From Flavobacterium sp. (GTDB lineage: Bacteria; Bacteroidota; Bacteroidia; Flavobacteriales; Flavobacteriaceae), in the NCBI GenBank assembly GCA_025351785.1, contig JANXVF010000038.1:16549-80548 (forward strand): a DNA stretch of 64,000 nucleotides, given 5' to 3'. How positions within the stretch are numbered: position 1 is the stretch's first letter; each line of letters begins with the position of its first letter. Positions 1 to 8,570 of the stretch are shown here, one piece after another. The notes under the pieces are model-generated. The model ran no database searches and was not told the origin of the DNA. It saw only the letters and a program-made list of their open reading frames with translations. A program made the translations under genes and the position numbers.

Positions 1-2
1 GC

Positions 3-572
3 GCAGATAAAGTAGCCTTGATATTGGGCGATAATATTTTTTACGGAACTGGCTTAGCCGAGTTATTACAAGCCAACAGCAATCCTGATGGAGGAATTAT
101 TTATGCCTACCATGTTCATGATCCTGAACGTTATGGCGTAGTAGATTTTGACAAAAACGGAAAAGTGCTTTCAATTGAAGAAAAACCAGTCCAACCTAAA
201 TCTAATTATGCTGTGCCGGGTATTTATTTTTATGACAATTCGGTTATAGAAGTTGCTGCCAATATTGCACCAAGTCATCGAGGCGAACTCGAGATAACCG
301 ATGTCAACAAAGAATATTTAAAAAGAGGCAATCTTAAAGTAAGCATTCTTGACAGAGGAACAGCTTGGTTAGATACAGGAACTTTCCAATCGTTAATGCA
401 AGCAGGACAATTTGTTCAAGTGATAGAAGAACGACAAGGTTTAAAAATTGGAGCTATCGAAGAAGCAGCTTTTAAAATGGGATTTATTGACAAAACACAG
501 TTAAAAATATTAGCAGAACCGTTGTTAAAAAGTGGTTATGGCGTTCATTTAATGAGTTTATTAGAAGAATAA
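3..572 (+). CDS. rfbA: Glucose-1-phosphate thymidylyltransferase, C-terminal part (5' end outside window)
   Basis: This enzyme makes dTDP-glucose from glucose-1-phosphate and dTTP, the first step to dTDP-L-rhamnose. The frame is open from base 3, so the gene enters from the left; about 189 residues are visible of a usual length near 290. LGDNIFYG near the visible start, [10 protein letters not shown], the IEEKP motif, [19 protein letters not shown] and AWLDTGT are the classic RmlA signatures. A TTG at 18 is only an internal codon of the truncated gene. The stop is 1 nt before rfbC, so the rfb genes form one transcription unit. Identification is firm; only the N-terminal nucleotide-binding part is missing. 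Confidence 0.95.
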   Translation, partial: ADKVALILGDNIFYGTGLAELLQANSNPDGGIIYAYHVHDPERYGVVDFDKNGKVLSIEEKPVQPKSNYAVPGIYFYDNSVIEVAANIAPSHRGELEITDVNKEYLKRGNLKVSILDRGTAWLDTGTFQSLMQAGQFVQVIEERQGLKIGAIEEAAFKMGFIDKTQLKILAEPLLKSGYGVHLMSLLEE

Positions 573-573
573 A

Positions 574-1125
574 ATGATTTTTACAGAAACCAAACTCAAA
601 GGATGTTTTATTCTTGAACCAAAAATTTTTAAAGATGAGCGTGGCTATTTTATGGAAAGTTTTAATGAAGAAACTTTTCAAAAAGGAATCAATCAACAAG
701 TTCATTTTGTTCAAGATAATCAATCTTTTTCTACCAAAGGCGTTTTACGAGGATTGCATTATCAAACAGGAAATTATGCTCAAGCTAAATTAGTTCGAGT
801 GCTTCAAGGCGAAGTTTTAGACGTTGCTGTTGATATTCGTCCCGATTCTGAAACTTTTGGTCAATATGAAACGGTTATTCTTTCTGCAGAAAAACAAAAT
901 CAGTTTTTTGTGCCAAGAGGATTTGCTCACGGATTTTTAGTACTTAGTGAAACAGCTACTTTTTTTTACAAATGTGATAATTTTTATAACGCGGCAAGTG
1001 AGGGCGGAATTATTTATAATGATATCGAAATTGCCATAAATTGGCAGTTTGAGGTCGAAAAATTAATTATTTCTGATAAAGATTTTTTGCAACCCACTTT
1101 AAAAAATGCCAAAAAGGTATGGTAG
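574..1125 (+). CDS. rfbC: dTDP-4-dehydrorhamnose 3,5-epimerase
   Basis: This is the cytosolic cupin epimerase of the dTDP-rhamnose pathway. The 183 residues match the family length. RGVLRGLHYQ (about 59-64) carries the expected catalytic His62, followed by KLVRVLQGEVLDVAVDIR and FVPRGFAHGFLVLS, the conserved cupin strands. The gene starts 1 nt after rfbA and overlaps rfbD by 7 nt. Its product feeds directly to RfbD. Confidence 0.97.
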   Translation: MIFTETKLKGCFILEPKIFKDERGYFMESFNEETFQKGINQQVHFVQDNQSFSTKGVLRGLHYQTGNYAQAKLVRVLQGEVLDVAVDIRPDSETFGQYETVILSAEKQNQFFVPRGFAHGFLVLSETATFFYKCDNFYNAASEGGIIYNDIEIAINWQFEVEKLIISDKDFLQPTLKNAKKVW

Positions 1126-2000
1126 TTTTAGTAACAGGATCAAAGGGTCAATTAGGTCAATCATTACAGTTTATTGCTAGTAATTATCTAGATATTTCAT
1201 TTGTTTTTTGTGCATCATCCGATTTAGATATTACAAATACAGAAAATTGTCAAGTTGTTTTTTCTAAATATAAACCCAATTATTGTATAAATGCAGCAGC
1301 TTATACAGCAGTTGATAAAGCAGAAACCGAACCAGAAAAAGCACATTTAATAAATGTAATTGGTGCAAAAAATATAGCTATAGTTTGTAAAGAAAACAAT
1401 TGTATTTTACTTCATGTTTCAACCGATTTTGTTTTTGATGGGGATTATTCTAATTTGTCACCCCGAGCGCAGTCGAGGGGTTATTCAGAAGAAGACATTC
1501 CAAATCCAACAGGCGTTTATGGTCAAACAAAATTAGAAGGAGAAAAAGCCATTCAAGCAATAACAGATAAATATTACATTATTAGAACCTCTTGGGTGTA
1601 TTCGCAATTTGGAAATAATTTCATGAAAACCATGTTACGACTTGCCTCAGATAGAGACACATTATCAGTAGTAAACGACCAAATAGGAACACCAACCAAC
1701 GCTGTCGATTTAGCAGAATGTTTAGTAAAGATAATTCAAATAGACAACCAACAACTAACAACAGACAATTTCGGAATCTATAATTTCAGCAACGAAGGAC
1801 AATGTTCATGGTATGATTTTGCAAAAAAAATATTCGAGTTTAATAAAATTAAAATAAATTTACTTGCAATACCAACGTCAAGCTTTCCAACTCCAGCTAA
1901 AAGACCAAGTTATAGTGTTTTGGATAAAAGTAAGATTAAAAATGTATTTTCATTTGCTGTTGAGGAATGGGAAGATAGTTTAAATAGAATAAAAAAATGA
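1119..2000 (+). CDS. rfbD: dTDP-4-dehydrorhamnose reductase with in-frame repeat-derived insertions
   Basis: The protein reduces dTDP-4-dehydrorhamnose to dTDP-L-rhamnose with NAD(P)H. The 293-residue extended-SDR protein shows VTGSKGQLGQSL at the N-terminus (Rossmann loop), NAAAYTAVDKAE, STDFVFDG, the YGQTK catalytic motif (Tyr134/Lys138) and RTSWVYS. Between VFDG and YSEEDIPNP, where the family usually has a short loop, residues 114-121 (SPRAQSRG) are encoded by a palindromic repeat at 1457-1480. A second odd stretch near 1743-1769 encodes DNQQLTTDN. All catalytic motifs are intact, so the enzyme is probably active. It overlaps rfbC by 7 nt and the next gene by 4 nt. Confidence 0.95.
   Translation: MVVLVTGSKGQLGQSLQFIASNYLDISFVFCASSDLDITNTENCQVVFSKYKPNYCINAAAYTAVDKAETEPEKAHLINVIGAKNIAIVCKENNCILLHVSTDFVFDGDYSNLSPRAQSRGYSEEDIPNPTGVYGQTKLEGEKAIQAITDKYYIIRTSWVYSQFGNNFMKTMLRLASDRDTLSVVNDQIGTPTNAVDLAECLVKIIQIDNQQLTTDNFGIYNFSNEGQCSWYDFAKKIFEFNKIKINLLAIPTSSFPTPAKRPSYSVLDKSKIKNVFSFAVEEWEDSLNRIKK
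1457..1480. repeat. Palindromic REP-like repeat inside rfbD
   Basis: The core CCCCGAGCGCAGTCGAGGGG forms a hairpin: CCCCGA pairs with TCG-A-GGG, with one bulged A and a short loop. From memory, elements of the form GTCACCCCGAGCGCAGTCGAGG are dispersed through flavobacterial genomes. Its GC content is far above the surrounding DNA. It lies in frame and replaces a surface loop. Confidence 0.75.
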
Positions 2001-2953
2001 ATCAATTAAAAAAAATTTATTGTGTTACTCCAGTTTATAACGATTGGGAAAGTTTTTCAATATTGATTCAAGAAATAGAAGCAATAAGCCAAAAAACTTC
2101 TGGATATTCTTTTGCAATTATTGCTGTAAATGATGGTTCAACATCAGAATACTTTCCTAATAATGATGCTAATAAAATTCCAATTACATTATTAAATTTA
2201 AAGATAAATATTGGCCACCAAAGAGCAATTGCTGTTGGACTTCAGTTTGTTTTTAATGAAATTCAAGATGTTGATTATGTTGTTGTTATGGATAGTGATG
2301 GTGAGGACAAACCAGAACACATAAAATTTTTATTAGAAAAAGCAGTAACATTAGAAAGCAAAAAAATAATTTTTGCACAACGTAAAAAAAGGCAAGAATC
2401 GGTAGTATTTAAAACAGGTTATTTCTTTTATAAATATTTGTTTTACTTTTTAACAGGACAAAAAATTAATTTCGGAAATTTTAGTATCATACCTTATCGA
2501 TTATTAGGTAAAGTAGTTCATCAAAATAATATTTGGAATCATTATTCAGGCGGAATTATTCAATCAAAAATACCTTTTGATAAAGTACTTCTCGATAGAG
2601 GCAAACGTTATAAAGGCGTTTCTAAAATGAATTTTAATAGTTTAATTATTCACGGATTAAGTTCAATTGCGGTGTATTTTGATTTTTTATCTTTACGAAT
2701 ACTTCGATTTTCATTGTATGGAATTGCTTTATGTTTTGTTTCGGTAATGTATATTTTATTTCAAAAATTATTTACTAACAATGCCATTCCAGGTTGGGCT
2801 TCTAGTTTAATATCAATTATTTCTGGAATCATTTTACAATTATTTTCAGTAACATTAATAGTTTTATTGTTACAGTTAAGTTCAAGAAAAAATATTAACG
2901 CACCCAACTCGAAAATATATTTAGATTTTATAGAAAGTAGTGAAAATGTTTAA
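1997..2953 (+). CDS. Family 2 glycosyltransferase with C-terminal membrane segments (DPM1/GtrB-like)
   Basis: The 318-residue protein has a GT-A fold N-terminus: CVTPVYNDWE at about 9-18, VNDGST, and a DSDGEDKPEH stretch that supplies the metal-binding Asp residues. Two hydrophobic segments at about 240-300 anchor it to the membrane, as in GtrB or DPM1-type enzymes that load sugars onto undecaprenyl phosphate. It overlaps rfbD by ATGA and the next membrane protein by about 8 nt, so it is tightly coupled. The donor and acceptor sugar cannot be read from sequence. Confidence 0.85.
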   Translation: MNQLKKIYCVTPVYNDWESFSILIQEIEAISQKTSGYSFAIIAVNDGSTSEYFPNNDANKIPITLLNLKINIGHQRAIAVGLQFVFNEIQDVDYVVVMDSDGEDKPEHIKFLLEKAVTLESKKIIFAQRKKRQESVVFKTGYFFYKYLFYFLTGQKINFGNFSIIPYRLLGKVVHQNNIWNHYSGGIIQSKIPFDKVLLDRGKRYKGVSKMNFNSLIIHGLSSIAVYFDFLSLRILRFSLYGIALCFVSVMYILFQKLFTNNAIPGWASSLISIISGIILQLFSVTLIVLLLQLSSRKNINAPNSKIYLDFIESSENV

Positions 2954-5492
2954 AATTTTACTGTTTAAAAAGCAATTACTTTATTTAATAATTGTTTCAA
3001 TTTGTTTTCAAATTTGTTATGGTTTTCAAATAATTGTGCCAACAAATATTAATTGGTTAATGTCTGCTTATCATGATTGGGGTCAACATTATCTTGGTTG
3101 GGCATATTATAGACAAGAACCATGGACATTTCCTTTGGGCGATATAAAGAATTTTTATTACCCTGTTGGGACTAATGTTGGTTTTACAGATTCAATACCT
3201 TTATTTGCTCTTTTTTTTAAGATTTTTAAAGATTTTCTTCCAGAAAATTTCCAATACTTAGGACTATGGTTATTTTTATGTCACTTTTTCATATCTTACT
3301 ATACAATAAAAATCTGTGAACATTTTAATGTTAGTTATTTTTTTAAAATCATTGCAGTTATACTTTTAACATTAAATCCAGTTTTAGTTTTTAGAGGATT
3401 GCATCCAGCATTGTGTTCTCATTTTTTAATTTTAGCATCATTTTATAATTATATAAAAGTTTCAACACAGCTAAATAGCGATAAAATAAATTACAATCAA
3501 GTTGTTATTTTTTTCATAGCAATTACCATAAATCCTTATATAGCTTTAATGATTGCTGGATTTAATATAATATTGCCAATAAAAAACTATTTATTTGATC
3601 GAAGTATAAGTTTTAAAAAACTAATTTATTTTCCGATAATATCTTTTGGCTCAGGTTTGCTTTTTTGGATTGTTTTTGGAATGATAAATTTAAAGGAATC
3701 AAATACTACAAATTTAGCAGCTGTTGAGAATTTTAGATTATTTAGTTTTAACCTTAATTCTTTTTTTAATTCCTATGGCTATTTTTCTAAAATATTACCT
3801 GATTTAGGAATGGTAAATGATAAACAATATGAAGGTTTTGGTTATTTTGGAGTTGGAATGTTATTACTTTTACTTTTGTTGCTTATTTATTTACTTTTTA
3901 CATATAAAACAATCCCTGTTTTTAAAATTAAAAGTAAATATTATCCGCTTTTAATACTTTGTTTAGGATTATTTATTTTCTCAATGTCAAATCAAATAAG
4001 TTTTGGTAAAAAGATTCTTTTTGAATATCCAATTCCAAATAGTATTGAAAGATTAGGATTTATTTTTAGAGCCAGTGGAAGATTTGTTTGGCCTTTTTAT
4101 TATTTAGTTTTTATATTCTCACTAATTATTTTTACGAAATCAAGAGTTAATAATAATATTAAATTAGGGTTAATACTAATAATAACATTATTACAGATAT
4201 ACGACACACAAAATTTATTAACTAAAAATAATTTTAAAAACGTTGTTTATCATACTAAATTATCGGATGAAAAACTAATACCGATATTTAAAAATTTTGA
4301 TCAAATTATTACTTATCCTTGTTTTAATACAAGTTTAATGTATCATTTAGATTATCAAGACTTTTGTTTCCTAGCATTAAAAGCAAAAAAACCAATAACC
4401 AATGGCTATGTTGCAAGAGATAATCCTAAGGAAACACAAAAATATAAAGACACTCTCGTTAGCAAACTTAATAGAGGTGAAATTAAAAACCAATTATTTA
4501 TTACTACAACAGAAAACTTAGAAGATTTTACAGTTTTGTTAAACAGTAATAAAGTTTCAATTAAAACTTTAGACAATTTTGTGTATATTTTTTCTAGTCA
4601 AAAAAAATTAGACCACTATTTTAATTCAACTATAGAAGAAGAACTAAAGTTGAAGCAATTAATTGAAAATTTGAAATCGCAAGACAATTATGTAATCGAT
4701 AACTATCAACCAATCGAAACAAATTCAATTCAATATAATTTTGATAGTTTTATTTTTAATAATTCGGTTTTAAGAATAAATGGTTGGGCATGTTTAAAGA
4801 CAACAAAAAATGCATCAGAAGAAAATACTTTTATGGTTATTTTTAATGATAAATCAACTCTTAAAGTGCCAGTAAAAATTGTAAAACGACCAGATGTTAC
4901 CAAGGCTTTAACAAAAGGAAATTTAGACGACTCAGGTTTTAAAACTATTATTTTCACAAATGTTTTAGATAAAGGGACTTATAATTTGGGAATTTTAATT
5001 ATCGATAAAAATGGAAATATGAACTATACTAAAACTGATAAAAAATTGCAAATCACAGATTATAAAAAGCCTTTAAAAATTGTTAAGAAAAATTTAAATA
5101 CTTTTGTTTCAGCAATTGAATCACTAAATCTCGAAAATTTTTTTCCGATAAAATCTGAAAATAATAGTGGATTAGTATTTTTGGAAAATACAACAACTAA
5201 ATCCGAAAAAATATATTTAAAAAAGGGAAATTATAAAATAATTATTGAAGGAATAAGTTATCCAGATAAACCTTTAAAAGGAATCAATGCCCATTTTAAT
5301 ATTAAAAACAAAGGCCAAAAAATAGGTGAGTTTTATCTAAATGAAAATTCAAAAAAACCCAATCCCAACGTTAGTCTTTCATTAAAAAACAATCAAGAAA
5401 TTCAGCTTGAATTTAGCTTTGACAACGACGTAATGATTGATAAAATAGATAGAAACGCAAGAATCAATAAAGTAAAAATACTTCCTAATTAG
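2946..5492 (+). CDS. Large polytopic membrane protein, DUF6311-like, with C-terminal beta domains
   Basis: The protein has about 848 residues from the ATG at 2946; a GTG at 2940 is an alternative. The first ~440 residues hold about ten hydrophobic helices and an early loop (SAYHDWGQHYLGWAYYRQEP, then FPLGDI, YPVGTNVGFTDSIPL) that I recognise as the DUF6311 pattern, resembling polyprenyl-phosphate-sugar-dependent GT-C enzymes. Residues about 600-690 (RINGWA, VPVKIVKRPDV, DSGFKT) resemble a beta-sandwich found behind such enzymes, and 740-848 looks like a second beta domain. Together with the preceding DPM1-like enzyme this suggests sugar transfer on the periplasmic side. That role is inference. 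Confidence 0.75.
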   Translation: MFKILLFKKQLLYLIIVSICFQICYGFQIIVPTNINWLMSAYHDWGQHYLGWAYYRQEPWTFPLGDIKNFYYPVGTNVGFTDSIPLFALFFKIFKDFLPENFQYLGLWLFLCHFFISYYTIKICEHFNVSYFFKIIAVILLTLNPVLVFRGLHPALCSHFLILASFYNYIKVSTQLNSDKINYNQVVIFFIAITINPYIALMIAGFNIILPIKNYLFDRSISFKKLIYFPIISFGSGLLFWIVFGMINLKESNTTNLAAVENFRLFSFNLNSFFNSYGYFSKILPDLGMVNDKQYEGFGYFGVGMLLLLLLLLIYLLFTYKTIPVFKIKSKYYPLLILCLGLFIFSMSNQISFGKKILFEYPIPNSIERLGFIFRASGRFVWPFYYLVFIFSLIIFTKSRVNNNIKLGLILIITLLQIYDTQNLLTKNNFKNVVYHTKLSDEKLIPIFKNFDQIITYPCFNTSLMYHLDYQDFCFLALKAKKPITNGYVARDNPKETQKYKDTLVSKLNRGEIKNQLFITTTENLEDFTVLLNSNKVSIKTLDNFVYIFSSQKKLDHYFNSTIEEELKLKQLIENLKSQDNYVIDNYQPIETNSIQYNFDSFIFNNSVLRINGWACLKTTKNASEENTFMVIFNDKSTLKVPVKIVKRPDVTKALTKGNLDDSGFKTIIFTNVLDKGTYNLGILIIDKNGNMNYTKTDKKLQITDYKKPLKIVKKNLNTFVSAIESLNLENFFPIKSENNSGLVFLENTTTKSEKIYLKKGNYKIIIEGISYPDKPLKGINAHFNIKNKGQKIGEFYLNENSKKPNPNVSLSLKNNQEIQLEFSFDNDVMIDKIDRNARINKVKILPN

Positions 5493-5501
5493 TATAAATT
5501 A

Positions 5502-6560
5502 ATGACTTTCTATTTAAGCAATAAGATTAAAAAACTTTCTTTTGTGGCTATTATAATGGTAGTTTTTTTACATGCTTATAATCTTGATACAAAACAAGGT
5601 GGATTTATTTTGCATTTTGAAAAAGGTAGCAACTGGTTTCTCCAAAATTATATTTCTAATGGTATAACTAGAATTGCAGTACCTCTTTTTTTCTTTATAT
5701 CAGGCTTCCTTTTTTTTATAGATATAAACAATGATTTAGTAAATTTTACTTATAAAATAAAAAAAAGAATTAAGACGCTGGTTGTTCCTTATTTTTTTTG
5801 GGTGTTATTTGGGATTCTAATTTACTTCTTATTACAGAGTTTCCCTCAAAGCAAAATGTTTTTCACAAAAAAATTAATAATTAATTATAATAGTTTAGAT
5901 TGGTTAAAAGCAATATTTGTCAATTTAATACCTTATCAATTTTGGTTTATTAGAGACTTAATCGTTATTACATTTTTGTCACCATTTATTTATTTTTTAA
6001 TAAGAAAATTAAAACTTATTTATATAATAGTAGTTGCTGGGTTTTGGCTTTTCAATCAAGATACAGTTTTTTTAACAAGCGAAGCCCTTTTGTTTTTTTC
6101 ATTAGGAGCTTGTTTTTCAATCAATAAACCAGAATTCCTTGAAATGAAATGGTTAAATTATAAATGGTATTTTTTATTTTTATTTTGGCAATTACTAATT
6201 ACTATCAAAACAATAGTTCTTTTTAATGATGGATTAGAAATTATAGTTAATCTACTTCATAAATTATCTATAATAATTGGATTAATTAGTTTTTGGATGA
6301 TTTATGACACGCTTTTCGGTCTAAAAGAAATAAAACAATATAAAATTTTCGAACTCTCATTTTTCATTTTTGCCTTTCATGAGCCATTTTTAACTATTAT
6401 GAAAAAAGCCCTGTTTTTTATTTTAGGCAAAACAGAAGTGCACTATTTAATTATATATTTTAGCGCTCCAATCATTAGCATTATTCTTAGTTTATTTTCC
6501 GCGGTTGTGCTTAAAAAATATTTAAATCATTTATATTCGGTAATAACAGGTAATAGATAG
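5502..6560 (+). CDS. Membrane acyltransferase, family 3 (OafA/WecH-like)
   Basis: The 352-residue polytopic protein starts with a short basic leader and then FVAIIMVVFLHAYN, the first helix with the family's conserved His. FFFISGFLFF and PYFFWVLFGI follow in the usual order, with about ten membrane segments. Such proteins O-acetylate or otherwise acylate surface glycans. It lies 9 nt after the DUF6311-like gene and closes this run of tightly packed genes, so the substrate is probably the locus polysaccharide. Confidence 0.85.
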   Translation: MTFYLSNKIKKLSFVAIIMVVFLHAYNLDTKQGGFILHFEKGSNWFLQNYISNGITRIAVPLFFFISGFLFFIDINNDLVNFTYKIKKRIKTLVVPYFFWVLFGILIYFLLQSFPQSKMFFTKKLIINYNSLDWLKAIFVNLIPYQFWFIRDLIVITFLSPFIYFLIRKLKLIYIIVVAGFWLFNQDTVFLTSEALLFFSLGACFSINKPEFLEMKWLNYKWYFLFLFWQLLITIKTIVLFNDGLEIIVNLLHKLSIIIGLISFWMIYDTLFGLKEIKQYKIFELSFFIFAFHEPFLTIMKKALFFILGKTEVHYLIIYFSAPIISIILSLFSAVVLKKYLNHLYSVITGNR

Positions 6561-6602
6561 TTTAAATTTTCAAACAAATTTCTAATATTTAAAAAAAAAG
6601 TA

Positions 6603-6610
6603 TAATTTTG
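6603..6610 (+). promoter_or_regulatory. Candidate Bacteroidota -7 box (TAATTTTG) for the lipoprotein gene
   Basis: The sequence matches TAnnTTTG 20 nt before the ATG at 6630. No clear -33 TTTG is seen upstream. Confidence 0.45.
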
Positions 6611-6629
6611 CAAAAAATAATCAAAAAAA

Positions 6630-7187
6630 ATGAAAGCAAAAAAAATTCTATTAATTGTACTATTAGGCATCACACTTTTTTCTTGTAAAAATGATTCTAA
6701 AGAAGCAACATCAGAGGGAACAGATACAAAAAAAGAAGAAGTAAAAACAAATCAAATTAAAATAACCATGAATGCTTTGGTTTTAAAAGACGATAGTTTT
6801 CAAGTTTATTATAGAGATACCGACAGCCCAGAACCTTTTGACGAAAAAAAATCGCTATATGCTGTTTTTAAAGGAAGTCCTACTGCACAAGATATAGTTT
6901 TTGCCCTACCTGAAGACGAATTGCCAAGTTATTTCAGACTTGATTACGGTATTAACAAAGAACAATCAGAAATTATTATCAATAATATTAAAATAGAATA
7001 TCTAGGAAAATCATTTGTTATTAATAAAAATGAAATAGCAAATTACATAAGTTTTAACCCAGGAACTTTAAAATTTAACAAAGAAAAAGGCAGTATAACT
7101 CCATTTGTTTCTAAAGATGGAACATACGATCCAATGTCTTTTACAGCTGTTGGATTACACGATAAAATTCAAACCCTGATAAAATAA
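6630..7187 (+). CDS. Hypothetical lipoprotein
   Basis: The 185-residue protein has a lysine start, a hydrophobic stretch and the lipobox LFSC-K at about 16-20, followed by an acidic/serine linker (KNDSKEATSEG), so it should be a lipid-anchored envelope protein. The mature part (KITMNALVLKDDSFQVYYRD, YAVFKGSPTAQDIVFALPED, FRLDYG) looks like a small beta-rich domain. I do not recognise a named function. It has its own promoter-like box and a strong terminator downstream, so it is monocistronic within the polysaccharide locus. Confidence 0.8.
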   Translation: MKAKKILLIVLLGITLFSCKNDSKEATSEGTDTKKEEVKTNQIKITMNALVLKDDSFQVYYRDTDSPEPFDEKKSLYAVFKGSPTAQDIVFALPEDELPSYFRLDYGINKEQSEIIINNIKIEYLGKSFVINKNEIANYISFNPGTLKFNKEKGSITPFVSKDGTYDPMSFTAVGLHDKIQTLIK

Positions 7188-7206
7188 AATTAAAATAAAC
7201 TTACAT

Positions 7207-7240
7207 AAAAACCATCTAATTCAGATGGTTTTTTATTTTT
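7207..7240 (+). terminator. Rho-independent terminator after the lipoprotein gene
   Basis: The stem AAAACCATCT / AGATGGTTTT with a 5-nt loop (AATTC) is followed by a T-rich tract. It lies 20 nt after the stop at 7187. Confidence 0.85.
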
Positions 7241-7272
7241 TATATCCACATTATTATTATTAAATCCTTTTT

Positions 7273-7280
7273 TATATTTG
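7273..7280 (+). promoter_or_regulatory. Candidate -7 box (TATATTTG) for the flippase gene
   Basis: TAnnTTTG lies between the terminator at 7207-7240 and the TTG start at 7298, giving a very short 5' leader. No clear -33 element is seen. Confidence 0.5.
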
Positions 7281-7297
7281 CATTAAAATAATACAAC

Positions 7298-8569
7298 TTG
7301 TTTAATACCCTTTTTCAAAAGATTTTTCAAAGTAAAACCATAAAAGATTTTCTAATTTATGGTGTTGGTCAAGGAATAAATATTTTAAGTCCGCTATTAA
7401 TTACACCGTACTTAATTTATACTTGTGGGCTAGAAAAACTTGGTGTAATTGCAATAGGACAATCCTTAGCTTATATTTTAATAGTAATTGTAGATTATAG
7501 CTCTTTTATAATCGGAGTGAAAGAAACCGCAATTAATAGAGATAATACAAAGGTTTTAGAAAGCACTTTTGTAACAAATTATACAGCAAAACTATTTTTA
7601 GTAATAATTGTGCTATTTTTTATTCTAATGCTTGTTTCCTTTGTTCCTTATTTTAAATCAATTGGCATAATGATCATTTATAGTGTTGCTATAATTATTG
7701 GTCAATCCATAAATCCAACTTGGTTCTTACAAGGAATTGAAAATTTTAAATGGATAACAACAATCAATGTTTTAGCAAAAATCATCTATTTTATAGGTGT
7801 TTTTCTTTGTATAAGTTCTGTTAACGACTACATTTATGCCAATTTATGGTTGGGTTTAGGAACTATTATTGCTAATGCAATCGGATTTATTTGGATTGTA
7901 AAAACATATAACTTTTCTTTTAATACCATAAATAAACAAGAAGTTATAAAATTATTAAAACGCGATTTTACTTTTTGTATCTCACAATTGTTTTTTGCTA
8001 TCAGAAATTATTCTTCAGTAATTATAATTAGTTTTTTTGCTGGCGATCTTATCGCTGGAAAATTTAAAGTTATCGAACAAATCATTAATTTTTTTAGAAC
8101 CTATTTGCAATTGTTTTTTAAATTTTCATACAGTTATGTATGCTTTGCAATCGATAAAAGTATAAATTCAGGATTGCTTTTATGGAAAAAATTTAACGGA
8201 TTCAATTTAATTTTCACTAGTATTTTATTGATAATTGTTGGCGTTTTTTCTTTCTGGATTCTGAAGTTTTTTAGAGTAGAAGCAAATCATATAAAGCAAT
8301 TGGAAATTTATTTGCATATTGCACTATTAATTCCTTTTTTGATAGGATTTACATTGCCATTAGAACAGTTAATTTTTAGTCTTAACAAAAACAAACAATA
8401 CATAAGAACAACTATAATAATGACTTGTTTTAATATTGTAACAATGTCATTAGTAATGAAGTTTTACGGATTAAAAGAAGCTTTTATCATATTAATTTTA
8501 ACCGAAGCTATTTTAATAGTAATCTATTTAATAGTATTAAAGCATTATTTTTCAAAAGAAATAAGATAA
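7298..8569 (+). CDS. Oligosaccharide flippase (Wzx-like, MOP superfamily)
   Basis: The 423-residue protein has about 12 hydrophobic segments. The N-terminal pattern FLIYGVGQGINILSPLLITPYLIYTCGLEKLG is typical of the polysaccharide biosynthesis/MOP family that flips undecaprenyl-linked repeat units across the inner membrane. The start codon is TTG. No upstream ATG is available before the promoter, and the next in-frame ATG would remove the first membrane helix. The gene is followed 1 nt later by the FkbM-like gene. A second flippase at 62148 belongs to a different context. Confidence 0.85.
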   Translation: MFNTLFQKIFQSKTIKDFLIYGVGQGINILSPLLITPYLIYTCGLEKLGVIAIGQSLAYILIVIVDYSSFIIGVKETAINRDNTKVLESTFVTNYTAKLFLVIIVLFFILMLVSFVPYFKSIGIMIIYSVAIIIGQSINPTWFLQGIENFKWITTINVLAKIIYFIGVFLCISSVNDYIYANLWLGLGTIIANAIGFIWIVKTYNFSFNTINKQEVIKLLKRDFTFCISQLFFAIRNYSSVIIISFFAGDLIAGKFKVIEQIINFFRTYLQLFFKFSYSYVCFAIDKSINSGLLLWKKFNGFNLIFTSILLIIVGVFSFWILKFFRVEANHIKQLEIYLHIALLIPFLIGFTLPLEQLIFSLNKNKQYIRTTIIMTCFNIVTMSLVMKFYGLKEAFIILILTEAILIVIYLIVLKHYFSKEIR

Positions 8570-8570
8570 T

